Positions 11,401 through 17,960 of a stretch of DNA of 64,000 nucleotides are shown piece by piece. A program made the position numbers and the translations under genes. Within the stretch, counting starts at the first letter, position 1; each line of letters begins with the position of its first letter. The notes beneath the pieces were generated by a model. That model had not been told where the DNA came from. It ran no database searches and worked only from the letters and a program-made list of their open reading frames with translations. Origin of the DNA: Oscillospiraceae bacterium (GTDB taxonomy: Bacteria; Bacillota; Clostridia; Oscillospirales; Oscillospiraceae); assembly GCA_031261325.1 (NCBI GenBank), contig JAISKH010000077.1, positions 90,931 to 154,930 of the forward strand, given 5' to 3'.

Positions 11401-12009
11401 GACAACGACGGTACATTTACCCCGGGCGGCGTGCCGCCGACGGGCAACAACCCCGTCTACGACAACGAGATTGAGCAGCACGCCAAAACAACGCCGGGCG
11501 TTGACGAGGACGACCACGATGTGGCGGGCGTTGTCCTGAAGCCGCCCCCGCAGAGTGAAACACCTCCGCCGAGCGGAACGCCGCCTTTGAGCGAGACACC
11601 GCCGCCGAGTTCAACACCGCCGCAGAGTGAAACGCCGCCACCGAGTACGCTCCCGCCGCCACCTCCTCCGCCAAGCTCCGCGCCTCCGGGGTACACAACC
11701 CCGCCGCCGCCACCGGAGTCATTGCCGCCGTATTCGGCGCCGCCGCAGTCAACGACGCCACCAAGCGCGCCGCCGACTCCGACACCGACTCCGACGCCGG
11801 AGGAGGAAATCGACGAATCGCCACCGCCGGGCGGTGCTTGGGAATACAGCCCGACGCCGATGCCACCCGAAACCGAGTTCCACGAAGACGTGCCGACAGG
11901 ACCGTTCGTGCCGACAGGCGACGGCAGCATGGCAATCTGGTTCGCGTTAGCCGCTGTCGCGGTGACAGTCGCGGTGTTCGTGCTGACAGGCAAGAAGAAA
12001 CTTAAGTAA
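8437..12009 (+). CDS. thioester-domain surface adhesin with three DUF11-like modules
   Basis: A 1190-residue paralogue of the upstream adhesin. ATG start with GGGAGG about 8 nt upstream. Signal anchor near residues 12-34, then a thioester domain with Cys103 (YCVEPEK) and Gln174 (TQIAVW), the predicted internal thioester pair that in characterised homologues bonds covalently to host surface amines. It lacks the Cna-B tower of its neighbour but has three modules opening YDAALQKW/YDAALKKW near residues 403, 629 and 828. Each contains a DYLPxxLxFD core and ends in acidic linkers (DVDSTPD, DEDDHD). A long Pro/Ser/Thr stalk (about 1034-1140), FVPTGDGS as a sortase-like signal, a membrane helix and KKKLK close the protein. 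Anchoring by a sortase is inferred; none is encoded in this window. The pair probably arose by duplication plus gain or loss of the Cna-B array. Confidence 0.9.
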   Translation: MQKARPIGKKMRLLIGISFLLVAAIIVTIFSLTAQAEKTLIDQRAAESSQYRYRFAEMQAYLAGVSGFEFYDYDSAGNIIPSTRDVDKVLYYYDRDDNIAVYCVEPEKPDVTFAEFGVLPLPEPGNSDGHVVTFTELQKKLLAYVLAYGVREWNGSQDINNMATIEKPDQIATQIAVWMVSTGHFNYSKDPTDSDDPIDPKNNPSNPDYPSYPYKDYFDPYYDILLPPGGAGIAPDYVYEDEYEGEISICEKARSLIRRAGKAIRISQTLPDFAGHDFQMTWNDTYNTYAVTIHDESGMLSYWEKSLDEGIKEANKKLTNPLKIEFDLPNGNITIIGDPCSDNDNTVSIKAQKTDDLVPEATLIYLSHEYPAKIGPDYQDMLSVETSDLKMELDLGLTLRRAYDAALQKWVSDVKRLNVSAVLDDEGGVIETQSYDSIYPSPIPDSDHSSLDDNGIAEKSPIYKAQRGDVVEYSIRVLNQCHERLNITEIVDYLPSGLEFDADLNATLGGSDWIADSTLDEHGAPRPILRYIGSPIPLVPEGSSDGNYDAVLKVYLRIAVSASKGQVIVNYAEISAMTDDKGVKVDDVDSTPDKNDWDDGEVTDNEVNNGNDDEDDHDYAMVEVDVPPYDAALQKWVARVVRGGKTVDELDDVEDGEASDIVTVHRGDTVIYKIRVINQGEYPLIITDITDYLPAWLTFDEEHPINKGKWIETDKVDETGQGRTFIRYIGEGGIHLAPAGDEQHGDRAVVEIAATVSTAASDGMVIHNSSEITRMTDDKGGEVDDVDSTPDDEPDNDKKPPKDNEVVNEDDDEDDEDFAEIIVEVPPYDAALKKWVSAVQRNGVTVATHDEPFTPSAFDEVQSGDVVVFAIKVYNQCEFLLRVGEITDYLPEGLTFDQILNPNWVLTGDLLTYTGLAETTLYVDQVRYPNAPAKLVGESTATVTIALIVDGSKLTVDVPVINYAEISLLTDEYNVTVADIDSDPDQNRDNDGTFTPGGVPPTGNNPVYDNEIEQHAKTTPGVDEDDHDVAGVVLKPPPQSETPPPSGTPPLSETPPPSSTPPQSETPPPSTLPPPPPPPSSAPPGYTTPPPPPESLPPYSAPPQSTTPPSAPPTPTPTPTPEEEIDESPPPGGAWEYSPTPMPPETEFHEDVPTGPFVPTGDGSMAIWFALAAVAVTVAVFVLTGKKKLK

Positions 12010-12019
12010 CTGCAAACAG

Positions 12020-12050
12020 CAACAGCGGGAGTTAATCCCGCTGTTGTTTT
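12020..12050 (+). terminator. intrinsic terminator after second adhesin gene
   Basis: Arms CAACAGCGGGA (12020-12030) and TCCCGCTGTTG (12036-12046) with a 5-nt loop, followed by TTTT. It ends the adhesin unit just before the convergent carrier gene. Confidence 0.8.
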
Positions 12051-12069
12051 GCGTAATTCAGAAAGAACG

Positions 12070-12095
12070 GGCGCGGGATTTTGCAACCCCGCGCC
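12070..12095 (-). terminator. weak terminator-like hairpin after GltS-type gene
   Basis: Arms GGCGCGGG (12070-12077) and CCCGCGCC (12088-12095) lie just beyond the stop of the minus-strand carrier gene. On the minus strand the hairpin is followed by CGTTCTTT, a modest T-rich tail. Confidence 0.5.
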
Positions 12096-12111
12096 ATCAG
12101 CATTTATTTGG

Positions 12112-13497
12112 TTACTTTTTCTTATCGCTCTTGCGACTGTTAACCTTGAAAATGAACAGCAACATCAGCGCGAGATACACAACGCACAGCCCGAGCGTCA
12201 CGAACGTCATCGCGGTTGACTTGTAGGCAAGCCCAATCAGCACAAGCATTGGCGCGCCGAAGATAATCGCGAAGCTCGAACCCGTAATCAGGTTGTTCGC
12301 GGCGGGTGTTTCAAGATTCGGGTCAATCTCGCGGAGGAGCAGCACGCCCGAGCTAATCGTGCCCGTCATCATGCCGTACATCGACATAATTCCCTCGTAA
12401 TAGTAACCCTTGTACGCTTTTTTGCAAACCCACGCGAGGAAATACCACGACACAACGCCGCCCGCAACGGACATGAGCACGAGCGGAAGCCACAGACCCG
12501 TCAGCGACCCGATGTTGATTGACGCGATGCCTGCGATAATCATAATGTCGAAAAATACGCCGGAAATGCGGTTCAGCAGGTAATTGTTCTGATATTGCCG
12601 CGTCATGACGCGCGCGTCGCGCATCTTTTTCAATACAACACGCGTGAGAATCGCGAGCGCGGAACCGATAATGAAGTTGAAGCCCCATAGCAGGGGATTC
12701 AGCGTAGCGGCTAAACCGGGCGTGAGCTTCAGCAGCGTGCCTGTTATCAGCCGCGTAACCAGATAAGTCGCGATATACACAAACAGCACGAGCGCGATTT
12801 GGATTGAAAACTTGTCCACCGATTCGGAGACGGGCATTTCGCCGTCGTCCTGAAAGCTCTCGATACTCGCAGTACCCGAAACCTCAACGCCGCTGAAACG
12901 CTTGACCTTGCCCTTGCGGGCGAGAATATTCAGCCCGATAACGCCGACGATGCAGGCGCACAAAAAGCCCGTCGCCGCAAGCGCAAGCCCGAAGCTGCGC
13001 CCGCCGACAAACCCGACGGCTTCATATGTCGTGCCGACATTGTTCGCCTGCCCGGGACCCTGCCCGTAACCCATCGGAAGCAGGATACCCGCAGCTTTGA
13101 ACATGTCGGGCATAACCGTGTAAGCAAGCCCGATTGAGATAATCAGCCCCACAATCGCTTGAATCAGGTACGAGCCGACGATTATCGCGCCGCTCTTGGG
13201 ACCCGCGAGGTTGCCGCTCTGCGCCGATTTTGCGACGATGCGCAGACTCATCGCGATGAAACCGAGCGCGATGCCGTGATAAACCAATGTCTCTAAGAAG
13301 TCAATGTCAAGCTCGATAATGCCGACCGTCCGCAGAAAAAGTAACAGAAACCCGCCGAGCACCGCCGTCGGCATCAAACTGTCGCGAATGAAGCGTACCT
13401 TGCGGCGCAGCGTGTTTGAGACGAGAATTGCCGTCGAAATAATGCCGAGCTGGATTATTGCGTTCCAAAGCGAGATATTCAGATTTGAGTAATCCAT
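12112..13497 (-). CDS. GltS-like sodium:glutamate symporter family protein
   Basis: 461 residues and about 11-12 hydrophobic segments with short polar loops. The opening LWNAIIQLGIISTAILVSNTLRR, the GGFLLLFL segment and the Gly/Pro-rich MGYGQGPGQANNVG stretch resemble the inverted-repeat GltS (ESS) family. Those are inner-membrane carriers coupling Na+ to glutamate uptake; the substrate here is not proven, and GltS-like homologues of unknown substrate are common in Clostridia. Start: ATG with GGAGG about 10 nt upstream on the minus strand. Only 31 bp separate it from the end of the PlsC-like gene and no terminator lies between, so it is probably the last cistron of the minus-strand run that begins at 17676. 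The C-terminus is short and basic (KVNSRKSDKKK). Confidence 0.75.
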   Translation of the reverse strand: MDYSNLNISLWNAIIQLGIISTAILVSNTLRRKVRFIRDSLMPTAVLGGFLLLFLRTVGIIELDIDFLETLVYHGIALGFIAMSLRIVAKSAQSGNLAGPKSGAIIVGSYLIQAIVGLIISIGLAYTVMPDMFKAAGILLPMGYGQGPGQANNVGTTYEAVGFVGGRSFGLALAATGFLCACIVGVIGLNILARKGKVKRFSGVEVSGTASIESFQDDGEMPVSESVDKFSIQIALVLFVYIATYLVTRLITGTLLKLTPGLAATLNPLLWGFNFIIGSALAILTRVVLKKMRDARVMTRQYQNNYLLNRISGVFFDIMIIAGIASINIGSLTGLWLPLVLMSVAGGVVSWYFLAWVCKKAYKGYYYEGIMSMYGMMTGTISSGVLLLREIDPNLETPAANNLITGSSFAIIFGAPMLVLIGLAYKSTAMTFVTLGLCVVYLALMLLFIFKVNSRKSDKKK

Positions 13498-13528
13498 GCA
13501 TGTATACCCTCCTTCATTTTTGCCGCAC

Positions 13529-14677
13529 TTATAGTGCGGCTCTCTTTAATATATTGAACATCGTGAGATATTTGCGCGCGTTAGTCGGTTGGCTCCACGT
13601 AATCTCGTAGTTTACCCCCGCGGACGAGAAAACAATCGTTTCCGCGCCGTAAAGGGCGAGCTTTGAAACCGCGCCGAGCGACACGTTATAGGTGCCGAGC
13701 GTGATTTTGTCCTCATACAGTCGCATGGTGCCCAGCGCGACGACCGTCTCGCTGTGGTCCGCGCCGACTTGAACAAGCGTCGCGTAATCGTCCGAGTAGA
13801 TGCGCGCGCCGCGCTCATACTTCCGCTCGGCAAGCTCTGCCGACTGCCACTCGTCCCACTCGCGCACGGTCTTGAACGGGAAGTTCTCCGTGCCGTGAAA
13901 CTCGCCGTACTCGTCAAACGTCAGCAATACGCCGCACGCGGAGCACGCGAAAGCGTTGCCGCTGCTGTGCATCGTGTTCTCGCTGTTGCAGCGCGGGCAC
14001 ACGTACAGCGCGGACTCCAGGCGTTCCGCGCGATTCTTGCCCTTATAGCGCACATGCTCGACCGCTTGCCGCGCGTTCGCGTCCTCGCTCAAGTCGCGGC
14101 TGATAACCGCCACAAGCTCATCGTCGGTCATCGCGGCAACCTCCTCGGGGGAGTAAACCCCGACAAGCTCGCAGCGCATCTTCCCGCGACGCAGCGACGT
14201 GCTCCACCGCGGGCTTGTCAGATAGCCGCCGGAAATGCGATATGTCACCAGATTCACGCGTGAAGAGCGGACTAGCCGCGCCGTCGTCGGGTGAATTTCG
14301 CACGTGCGCCCGTCCCAACTGCGCTCACCCTCCGCGAATACGCCCACGCTTGAACCCTGTTTAATCGCGCGCAAAACCGCGAGCGCGGACGACGCGTCGG
14401 TCGAACCCTTCACTCGCGCAATCGGGGCAAAGCCCCAACGCAGCAGCCGCGAGAGCAGCTTGCGCCGAAACACATGCTCGCTTGCGACGAAATACAGGTG
14501 CCGCCCGAATGTCGTGCCGACGAGTATCGGGTCAAAATCTGTCGTGTGGTTGGCAAGAACTATACACGCGCCGCTCGGCGGGCGACGCTTGCCGCGCCGA
14601 AAGCCGAGCCTGAGCTTAACGAACAGCAGCGCGGGATACTTCAGCAAACCGAATATAAATTTGTGCTTCATACTCAC
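13529..14677 (-). CDS. PlsC-like acyltransferase with C-terminal zinc ribbon extension
   Basis: 382 residues, longer than a standard 1-acylglycerol-3-phosphate acyltransferase (about 200-250). Residues 43-50 (NHTTDFDP) give the HX4D catalytic motif, and 114-120 (FAEGERS) the EGxR phosphate-binding motif. After the acyltransferase domain comes a four-cysteine ribbon (C227, C230, C245, C248), then about 130 residues of beta-rich sequence that I do not recognise. The family transfers acyl groups to lysophosphatidate at the membrane; the ribbon suggests an added binding or regulatory role (inference). The start overlaps the stop of the amidohydrolase gene by 4 nt (ATGA), implying translational coupling. 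A second in-frame ATG two codons later is an alternative start. Confidence 0.8.
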   Translation of the reverse strand: MSMKHKFIFGLLKYPALLFVKLRLGFRRGKRRPPSGACIVLANHTTDFDPILVGTTFGRHLYFVASEHVFRRKLLSRLLRWGFAPIARVKGSTDASSALAVLRAIKQGSSVGVFAEGERSWDGRTCEIHPTTARLVRSSRVNLVTYRISGGYLTSPRWSTSLRRGKMRCELVGVYSPEEVAAMTDDELVAVISRDLSEDANARQAVEHVRYKGKNRAERLESALYVCPRCNSENTMHSSGNAFACSACGVLLTFDEYGEFHGTENFPFKTVREWDEWQSAELAERKYERGARIYSDDYATLVQVGADHSETVVALGTMRLYEDKITLGTYNVSLGAVSKLALYGAETIVFSSAGVNYEITWSQPTNARKYLTMFNILKRAAL

Positions 14678-15468
14678 CTCAAATAATTCGAGATAAACGC
14701 CTCAAAATTGCCGTGCAGCACCTGCTCCAACAGCGCGTCGCCCAGTCCGAGCGCGCGAACGCGCTCCAGCTCCTCCGCGTGGTCCCACATGGGGAAGTCG
14801 TCGCCAAAGAAGATGTGGCTGTTGTCAAACGTCTCAAAAGCGCGCAGAGCGTTCTCATTGCCGTCAAAACCGAGCGTGCTGCTCGTGTCAAAGTAGACGT
14901 TCGGCAGGTTCAGCTCGCGCCGCCCAACGTCCCAGCACGACCAACCGCCAAAGTGCGCCGCGATAACGCGCATGTCGGGGAACCGCTTCGCGACGCTTGC
15001 GACGCGCGCGGGGTGCGAATACGTGTAACGCGTGTCGCCGCTGTGCGTAATCAGGAACATGCCCGTCTCCTGCATGTACGCAAAAATTGGGTCAAGTGCT
15101 TCCTCGTCAATACAGAACTTCTGGAAATCGGGGTGGAACTTAACGCCGTGAACGCCGTTCGCGCGCAGGTTGTCCAGCTCGAACCTGTAGTCCTCGTACC
15201 CGATGAACATGGTGCCCGCGCCGTAAAACTCCGAGTGCGCGGCGACCTGCTCGATGATAAACTCGTTAATCTTGGGAACCTGCTTTAGCGTCGTCGCCGT
15301 CGAGAACACGAGATGATTCGTAACGCCCGCTCGTTTTCCCGATTCAAGCAGCTCGCTAACCGAACCGTTGTGCGACATGGGAGTCTCATAAAACGTGCCG
15401 ATTGCCTTGGTTGCGACGGTTTCTATCTTGGCGGGGAAGATATGCGCGTGGGTGTCGATGATAGTCAT
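14674..15468 (-). CDS. amidohydrolase-family metal-dependent hydrolase
   Basis: 264 residues, matching the compact Amidohydro_2 family with a TIM-barrel fold. DTHAHIF at the N-terminus supplies the metal-binding HxH (His7, His9). Further candidate ligands are the His in GVKFHPD, the His in ITHSGD, the His in IAAHFGG and the Asp in FGDDFPMWDH near the C-terminus. These enzymes hydrolyse or decarboxylate small ring or carboxylate substrates; nothing here fixes the substrate. ATG start with a GGAG-type site (gaggagaaacc) upstream. It lies 41 bp after the His-rich protein gene and is coupled to the PlsC-like gene by a 4-nt overlap. Co-transcription with URO-D and CobW homologues hints at one-carbon or metal-dependent catabolism, but this is inference. 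Confidence 0.8.
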   Translation of the reverse strand: MTIIDTHAHIFPAKIETVATKAIGTFYETPMSHNGSVSELLESGKRAGVTNHLVFSTATTLKQVPKINEFIIEQVAAHSEFYGAGTMFIGYEDYRFELDNLRANGVHGVKFHPDFQKFCIDEEALDPIFAYMQETGMFLITHSGDTRYTYSHPARVASVAKRFPDMRVIAAHFGGWSCWDVGRRELNLPNVYFDTSSTLGFDGNENALRAFETFDNSHIFFGDDFPMWDHAEELERVRALGLGDALLEQVLHGNFEAFISNYLR

Positions 15469-15509
15469 TGGTTTCTCCTCGGAACGGTTAATACGGGGCG
15501 CGCGCCCCG

Positions 15510-16034
15510 TTAAGCTTCTGTTGTGGACTCCAGAATGTCCGTCAGCGCGTCGCGCACAAGCCCCTCCGCAAACGCGGGCTCGACGGAGAACACAATCGCG
15601 GCGACTCCGATTTTAATCTCAAGCTCGGGCGAACGCTTAATTTGCACAGCCTCTTTCGGAGCCGTGACGGACAGCATGTCCACGCTCGTCGCGACAAAGG
15701 AAGCCTTAACGTGCCCGACTACGCCGCCCGCTTCGCCAACCTCGTCAGCTATTTCCTCAAGCTTGTCGGCAATGAGGTGGCGCGTGTCGAACGGGTGCTC
15801 CGAGTAAACGACGAGCGCGCCCGATACGATAATCGCGTCCTCGTGCAGCGTCACGGTAACGGCGACAACGCCCGGCTCTACAGTCTCAAGCTCGTCTACG
15901 CCACCGTCAATAAGCTCGTGTTCGTGTTCGTCATGGTCGTGGTCGTGTTCATGCCCGTCGTGGTCGTGGTGATGGTGGTGCTCGTGCTCATCGTGGTCAT
16001 GCGTATGCTCGTGCTCATCGTGGTCATGTGGCAT
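15510..16034 (-). CDS. histidine-rich metal-binding protein, CobW partner
   Basis: 174 residues from an ATG with GAGAGG just upstream. The frame stays open further upstream, but that part overlaps the CobW gene and is spurious. The first 40 residues contain 19 His interspersed with Asp/Glu (HDHDEHEH and HHHHHDHDGH-type runs), a nickel, zinc or cobalt storage/chaperone signature like the tails of HypB, UreE or SlyD. Residues about 45-174 form a separate hydrophobic/acidic domain with no cysteines that I cannot assign. The gene starts 10 nt after the CobW stop, so it is almost certainly co-translated. Likely role (inference): metal reservoir for the adjacent GTPase. No signal peptide, so cytoplasmic. 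Confidence 0.8.
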   Translation of the reverse strand: MPHDHDEHEHTHDHDEHEHHHHHDHDGHEHDHDHDEHEHELIDGGVDELETVEPGVVAVTVTLHEDAIIVSGALVVYSEHPFDTRHLIADKLEEIADEVGEAGGVVGHVKASFVATSVDMLSVTAPKEAVQIKRSPELEIKIGVAAIVFSVEPAFAEGLVRDALTDILESTTEA

Positions 16035-16044
16035 AATTAACCTC

Positions 16045-16644
16045 TCATTCTCCCGTGATTTGCGCCCAAACCGCGTCCGACACCTCGCCCAAGGCGGAGA
16101 TGCGGTGGATACGCGCGTTCGGCTCAAATCCCAGTATATCTTGTTCAATACTCGCGAGCGCGTCCTCGTCCGCAAGGTCGCACTTGTTGATTATAACCGC
16201 GTCGGAGCCTTCAATCTGCCCACGCAGCAATCCGTTCATCGGCGTTAGCAGCCGCCGCCAACGCGAAGCGTCGGTAAGCACGCAAATACGCGCCTCGATA
16301 CCGAGTGCGTGGCGTAGGTTTTCCTGCATATTGCGCGGGTAGGCAACGCCCGTCGTCTCGACAATCAGCCACTCGGGGTCAATCTCGCGCTCAATGCGCC
16401 GCGCCGCAACGGTCAGCTCACCCGATACGGAGCAGCACGCGCAGCCGGAAAACAGGTTTGACACGTTCAGCCCACCGGAACGGAGGTACTTGTCGTCAAT
16501 GCCGACCGCGCCGACCTCGTTTTCCAGAATCATAACGCTCGTCGCCTTGTCAGCCGCGCCGCGGTCAACAAGGTACCGCGCGAGCTTCATCAGCGCGGTA
16601 GTCTTGCCGGAGCCGAGAAAGCCGCCGAGAATCAGAACCTTCAC
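16045..16644 (-). CDS. short CobW/G3E-family metallochaperone GTPase
   Basis: 199 residues. Walker A GFLGSGKT at 8-15, the family metal motif GCACC at 67-71 (GCxCC), an ExTG switch (ETTGV, 97-101) and NKCD guanine-specificity motif at 154-157. These mark a G3E (COG0523) GTPase that loads Zn, Co or Ni into client proteins. It is much shorter than typical CobW/ZNG1 proteins (300+ residues): it ends soon after the G domain and has no CobW_C domain. A poly-His segment, present in many CobW proteins, is encoded here by the next gene instead, suggesting a split metallochaperone. The URO-D-like gene ends 3 bp upstream, so the two are one transcript. Confidence 0.88.
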   Translation of the reverse strand: MKVLILGGFLGSGKTTALMKLARYLVDRGAADKATSVMILENEVGAVGIDDKYLRSGGLNVSNLFSGCACCSVSGELTVAARRIEREIDPEWLIVETTGVAYPRNMQENLRHALGIEARICVLTDASRWRRLLTPMNGLLRGQIEGSDAVIINKCDLADEDALASIEQDILGFEPNARIHRISALGEVSDAVWAQITGE

Positions 16645-16647
16645 GGC

Positions 16648-17676
16648 TTAGTGTGTCTTATAAAAGCTGTGCCCGTAGCGCACAACCTCGTCCATCAGAA
16701 CGTCGTTCTTGCGCTGCGACTCCGCGTCGCCGATTGCGGTCAGAAACGCGCCGTTCCAGCAGTAGCCGCCGCCGACGGCGTATGTATCCATCGAGTCGCG
16801 CACGGACTGGCGTATTTCCTCGTCGGTCACGTCAGGCTCAAGCAAACGGTCACGCGCGTCCCACGCGCCCGCGAACACGAGCTTGTTGCCGTACTTCTCC
16901 TTGATACCCTTAAGGTCGTTGCAGGTCTGCGCGGGGTCCCACAGGTTTATGCCTATATCGACGAGCATGGGGATAACGCTCTCGCACTTGCCGCAGTTGT
17001 GCATCGTCATGTGCAGCCCGCGCTCCCGCCCGCGCTTCGCCCATTTCTCGTGGTGCGGCAGGATAAACTCGCGGTACATGTCGGCGGAGATAAACGGGTT
17101 TGCCCAAGCCGCGGTGTCGTCCATAAACGTGAGTATTTCTGGCTTGTAAATGTCCAGCACCTTGTCCGCGACAGCCATGTAGAACTCCGACATGTACTCG
17201 AGCAATTCCTTAATCTCGTCAGGTTCCTCATAGAAGCTCAACAGCCCGTCCTCAAAGCCCATGAACGACATGAGGTTCTGGAAATAGCCCATGTGCAGGT
17301 TGAGCGCGAGTGCGGTCTGCGTGCGGTCAATGCCCGACTTGTCAAGTTGCTTTGTGACCATCGACTCCCAGTCGATGCCCTCGATTGACGGAGCCTTGAT
17401 AACATCGCGCCACTTCGCGATATTGTCGAGCGGCAGAATGAACGAACTGTTGTCGGGAATCAGCGCGTTGCCCGTGGATTCCGTAGCCACATAGTTCACG
17501 CCCCAGATGTCGGGTCCACCGCCGTTTTCGCGGTGTTGGTTGATAATTGGCGGCTCAAACATGTGAACCGCGACGGTTGTGGTCTGCCCGGGCGCGGGAC
17601 CGAAAGTGAACTGCGGGACCCATTCGGGTTGTTCGCCGCGCAGGGTCATCAGGTAGTTTTCCTTTTCCGTAAGCAT
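16648..17676 (-). CDS. uroporphyrinogen decarboxylase (URO-D) family, methyltransferase-like protein
   Basis: 342 residues of the URO-D superfamily. It resembles the MtaA/CmuA-like methyltransferase branch rather than HemE: it lacks the HemE N-terminal Arg-rich substrate signature and carries HNCGKCE at 226-232, with His/Cys positioned as candidate zinc ligands for thiol activation. Relatives move methyl groups between corrinoid proteins and thiols such as coenzyme M or tetrahydrofolate-linked systems. No corrinoid protein is encoded nearby. Placement directly upstream of a CobW GTPase and a His-rich protein suggests that the enzyme is their metal client (inference). ATG start with GGGAGATGCGTT upstream; first gene of the minus-strand run. 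Confidence 0.8.
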   Translation of the reverse strand: MLTEKENYLMTLRGEQPEWVPQFTFGPAPGQTTTVAVHMFEPPIINQHRENGGGPDIWGVNYVATESTGNALIPDNSSFILPLDNIAKWRDVIKAPSIEGIDWESMVTKQLDKSGIDRTQTALALNLHMGYFQNLMSFMGFEDGLLSFYEEPDEIKELLEYMSEFYMAVADKVLDIYKPEILTFMDDTAAWANPFISADMYREFILPHHEKWAKRGRERGLHMTMHNCGKCESVIPMLVDIGINLWDPAQTCNDLKGIKEKYGNKLVFAGAWDARDRLLEPDVTDEEIRQSVRDSMDTYAVGGGYCWNGAFLTAIGDAESQRKNDVLMDEVVRYGHSFYKTH

Positions 17677-17960
17677 AACGCATCTCCCTTGTGTGTTTTG
17701 TTAATATATTTCGATTTTCACTCTGTCTGTTATTGTATTCTACCATTTTTTTAACATTAGGTATAGTAAAATGTCTGTTTATTTTTTGTAATATATTTTA
17801 ATATTTTTCGCCGTTTTTGTAAAATGTTGCTATAATCACGCGCGGGAGAAATTCCCGCGTGCTTTGAATCCTGTTCCCGAAACGGGTTATTGCTATTTCG
17901 GCGGAATCCTGTAATATAGTAGTACAACGCGTTGAAAATAAACTGTAAGCGGGGTGCGAT
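17677..17960. other. divergent intergenic region, URO-D operon / XRE regulator
   Basis: 284 bp with no gene. It contains a hairpin (GCGCGGGA / TCCCGCGT, about 17840-17860), a small inverted repeat CCCG-aaa-CGGG (17876-17886), and the candidate promoter of the XRE gene. I could not settle on a minus-strand promoter for the URO-D operon. The CCCG/CGGG element lies beside the XRE -35 box and could be an operator. Confidence 0.5.
17890..17917 (+). promoter_or_regulatory. candidate promoter of XRE/TPR regulator
   Basis: TTGCTA (17890-17895), a 16-bp spacer and TAATAT (17912-17917), about 43 bp before the ATG. The CCCG/CGGG inverted repeat ends 4 bp upstream of the -35 box. Confidence 0.5.

Noticed and set aside
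11457..12086. Gly-rich 209-residue minus-strand ORF
   Set aside because: Antisense of the Pro-rich stalk of the adhesin; no ribosome site.
15642..16040. Hydrophobic plus-strand ORF opposite the His-rich protein
   Set aside because: Val/Met runs are the antisense of His/Asp codons; the minus-strand gene has the ribosome site and operon context.
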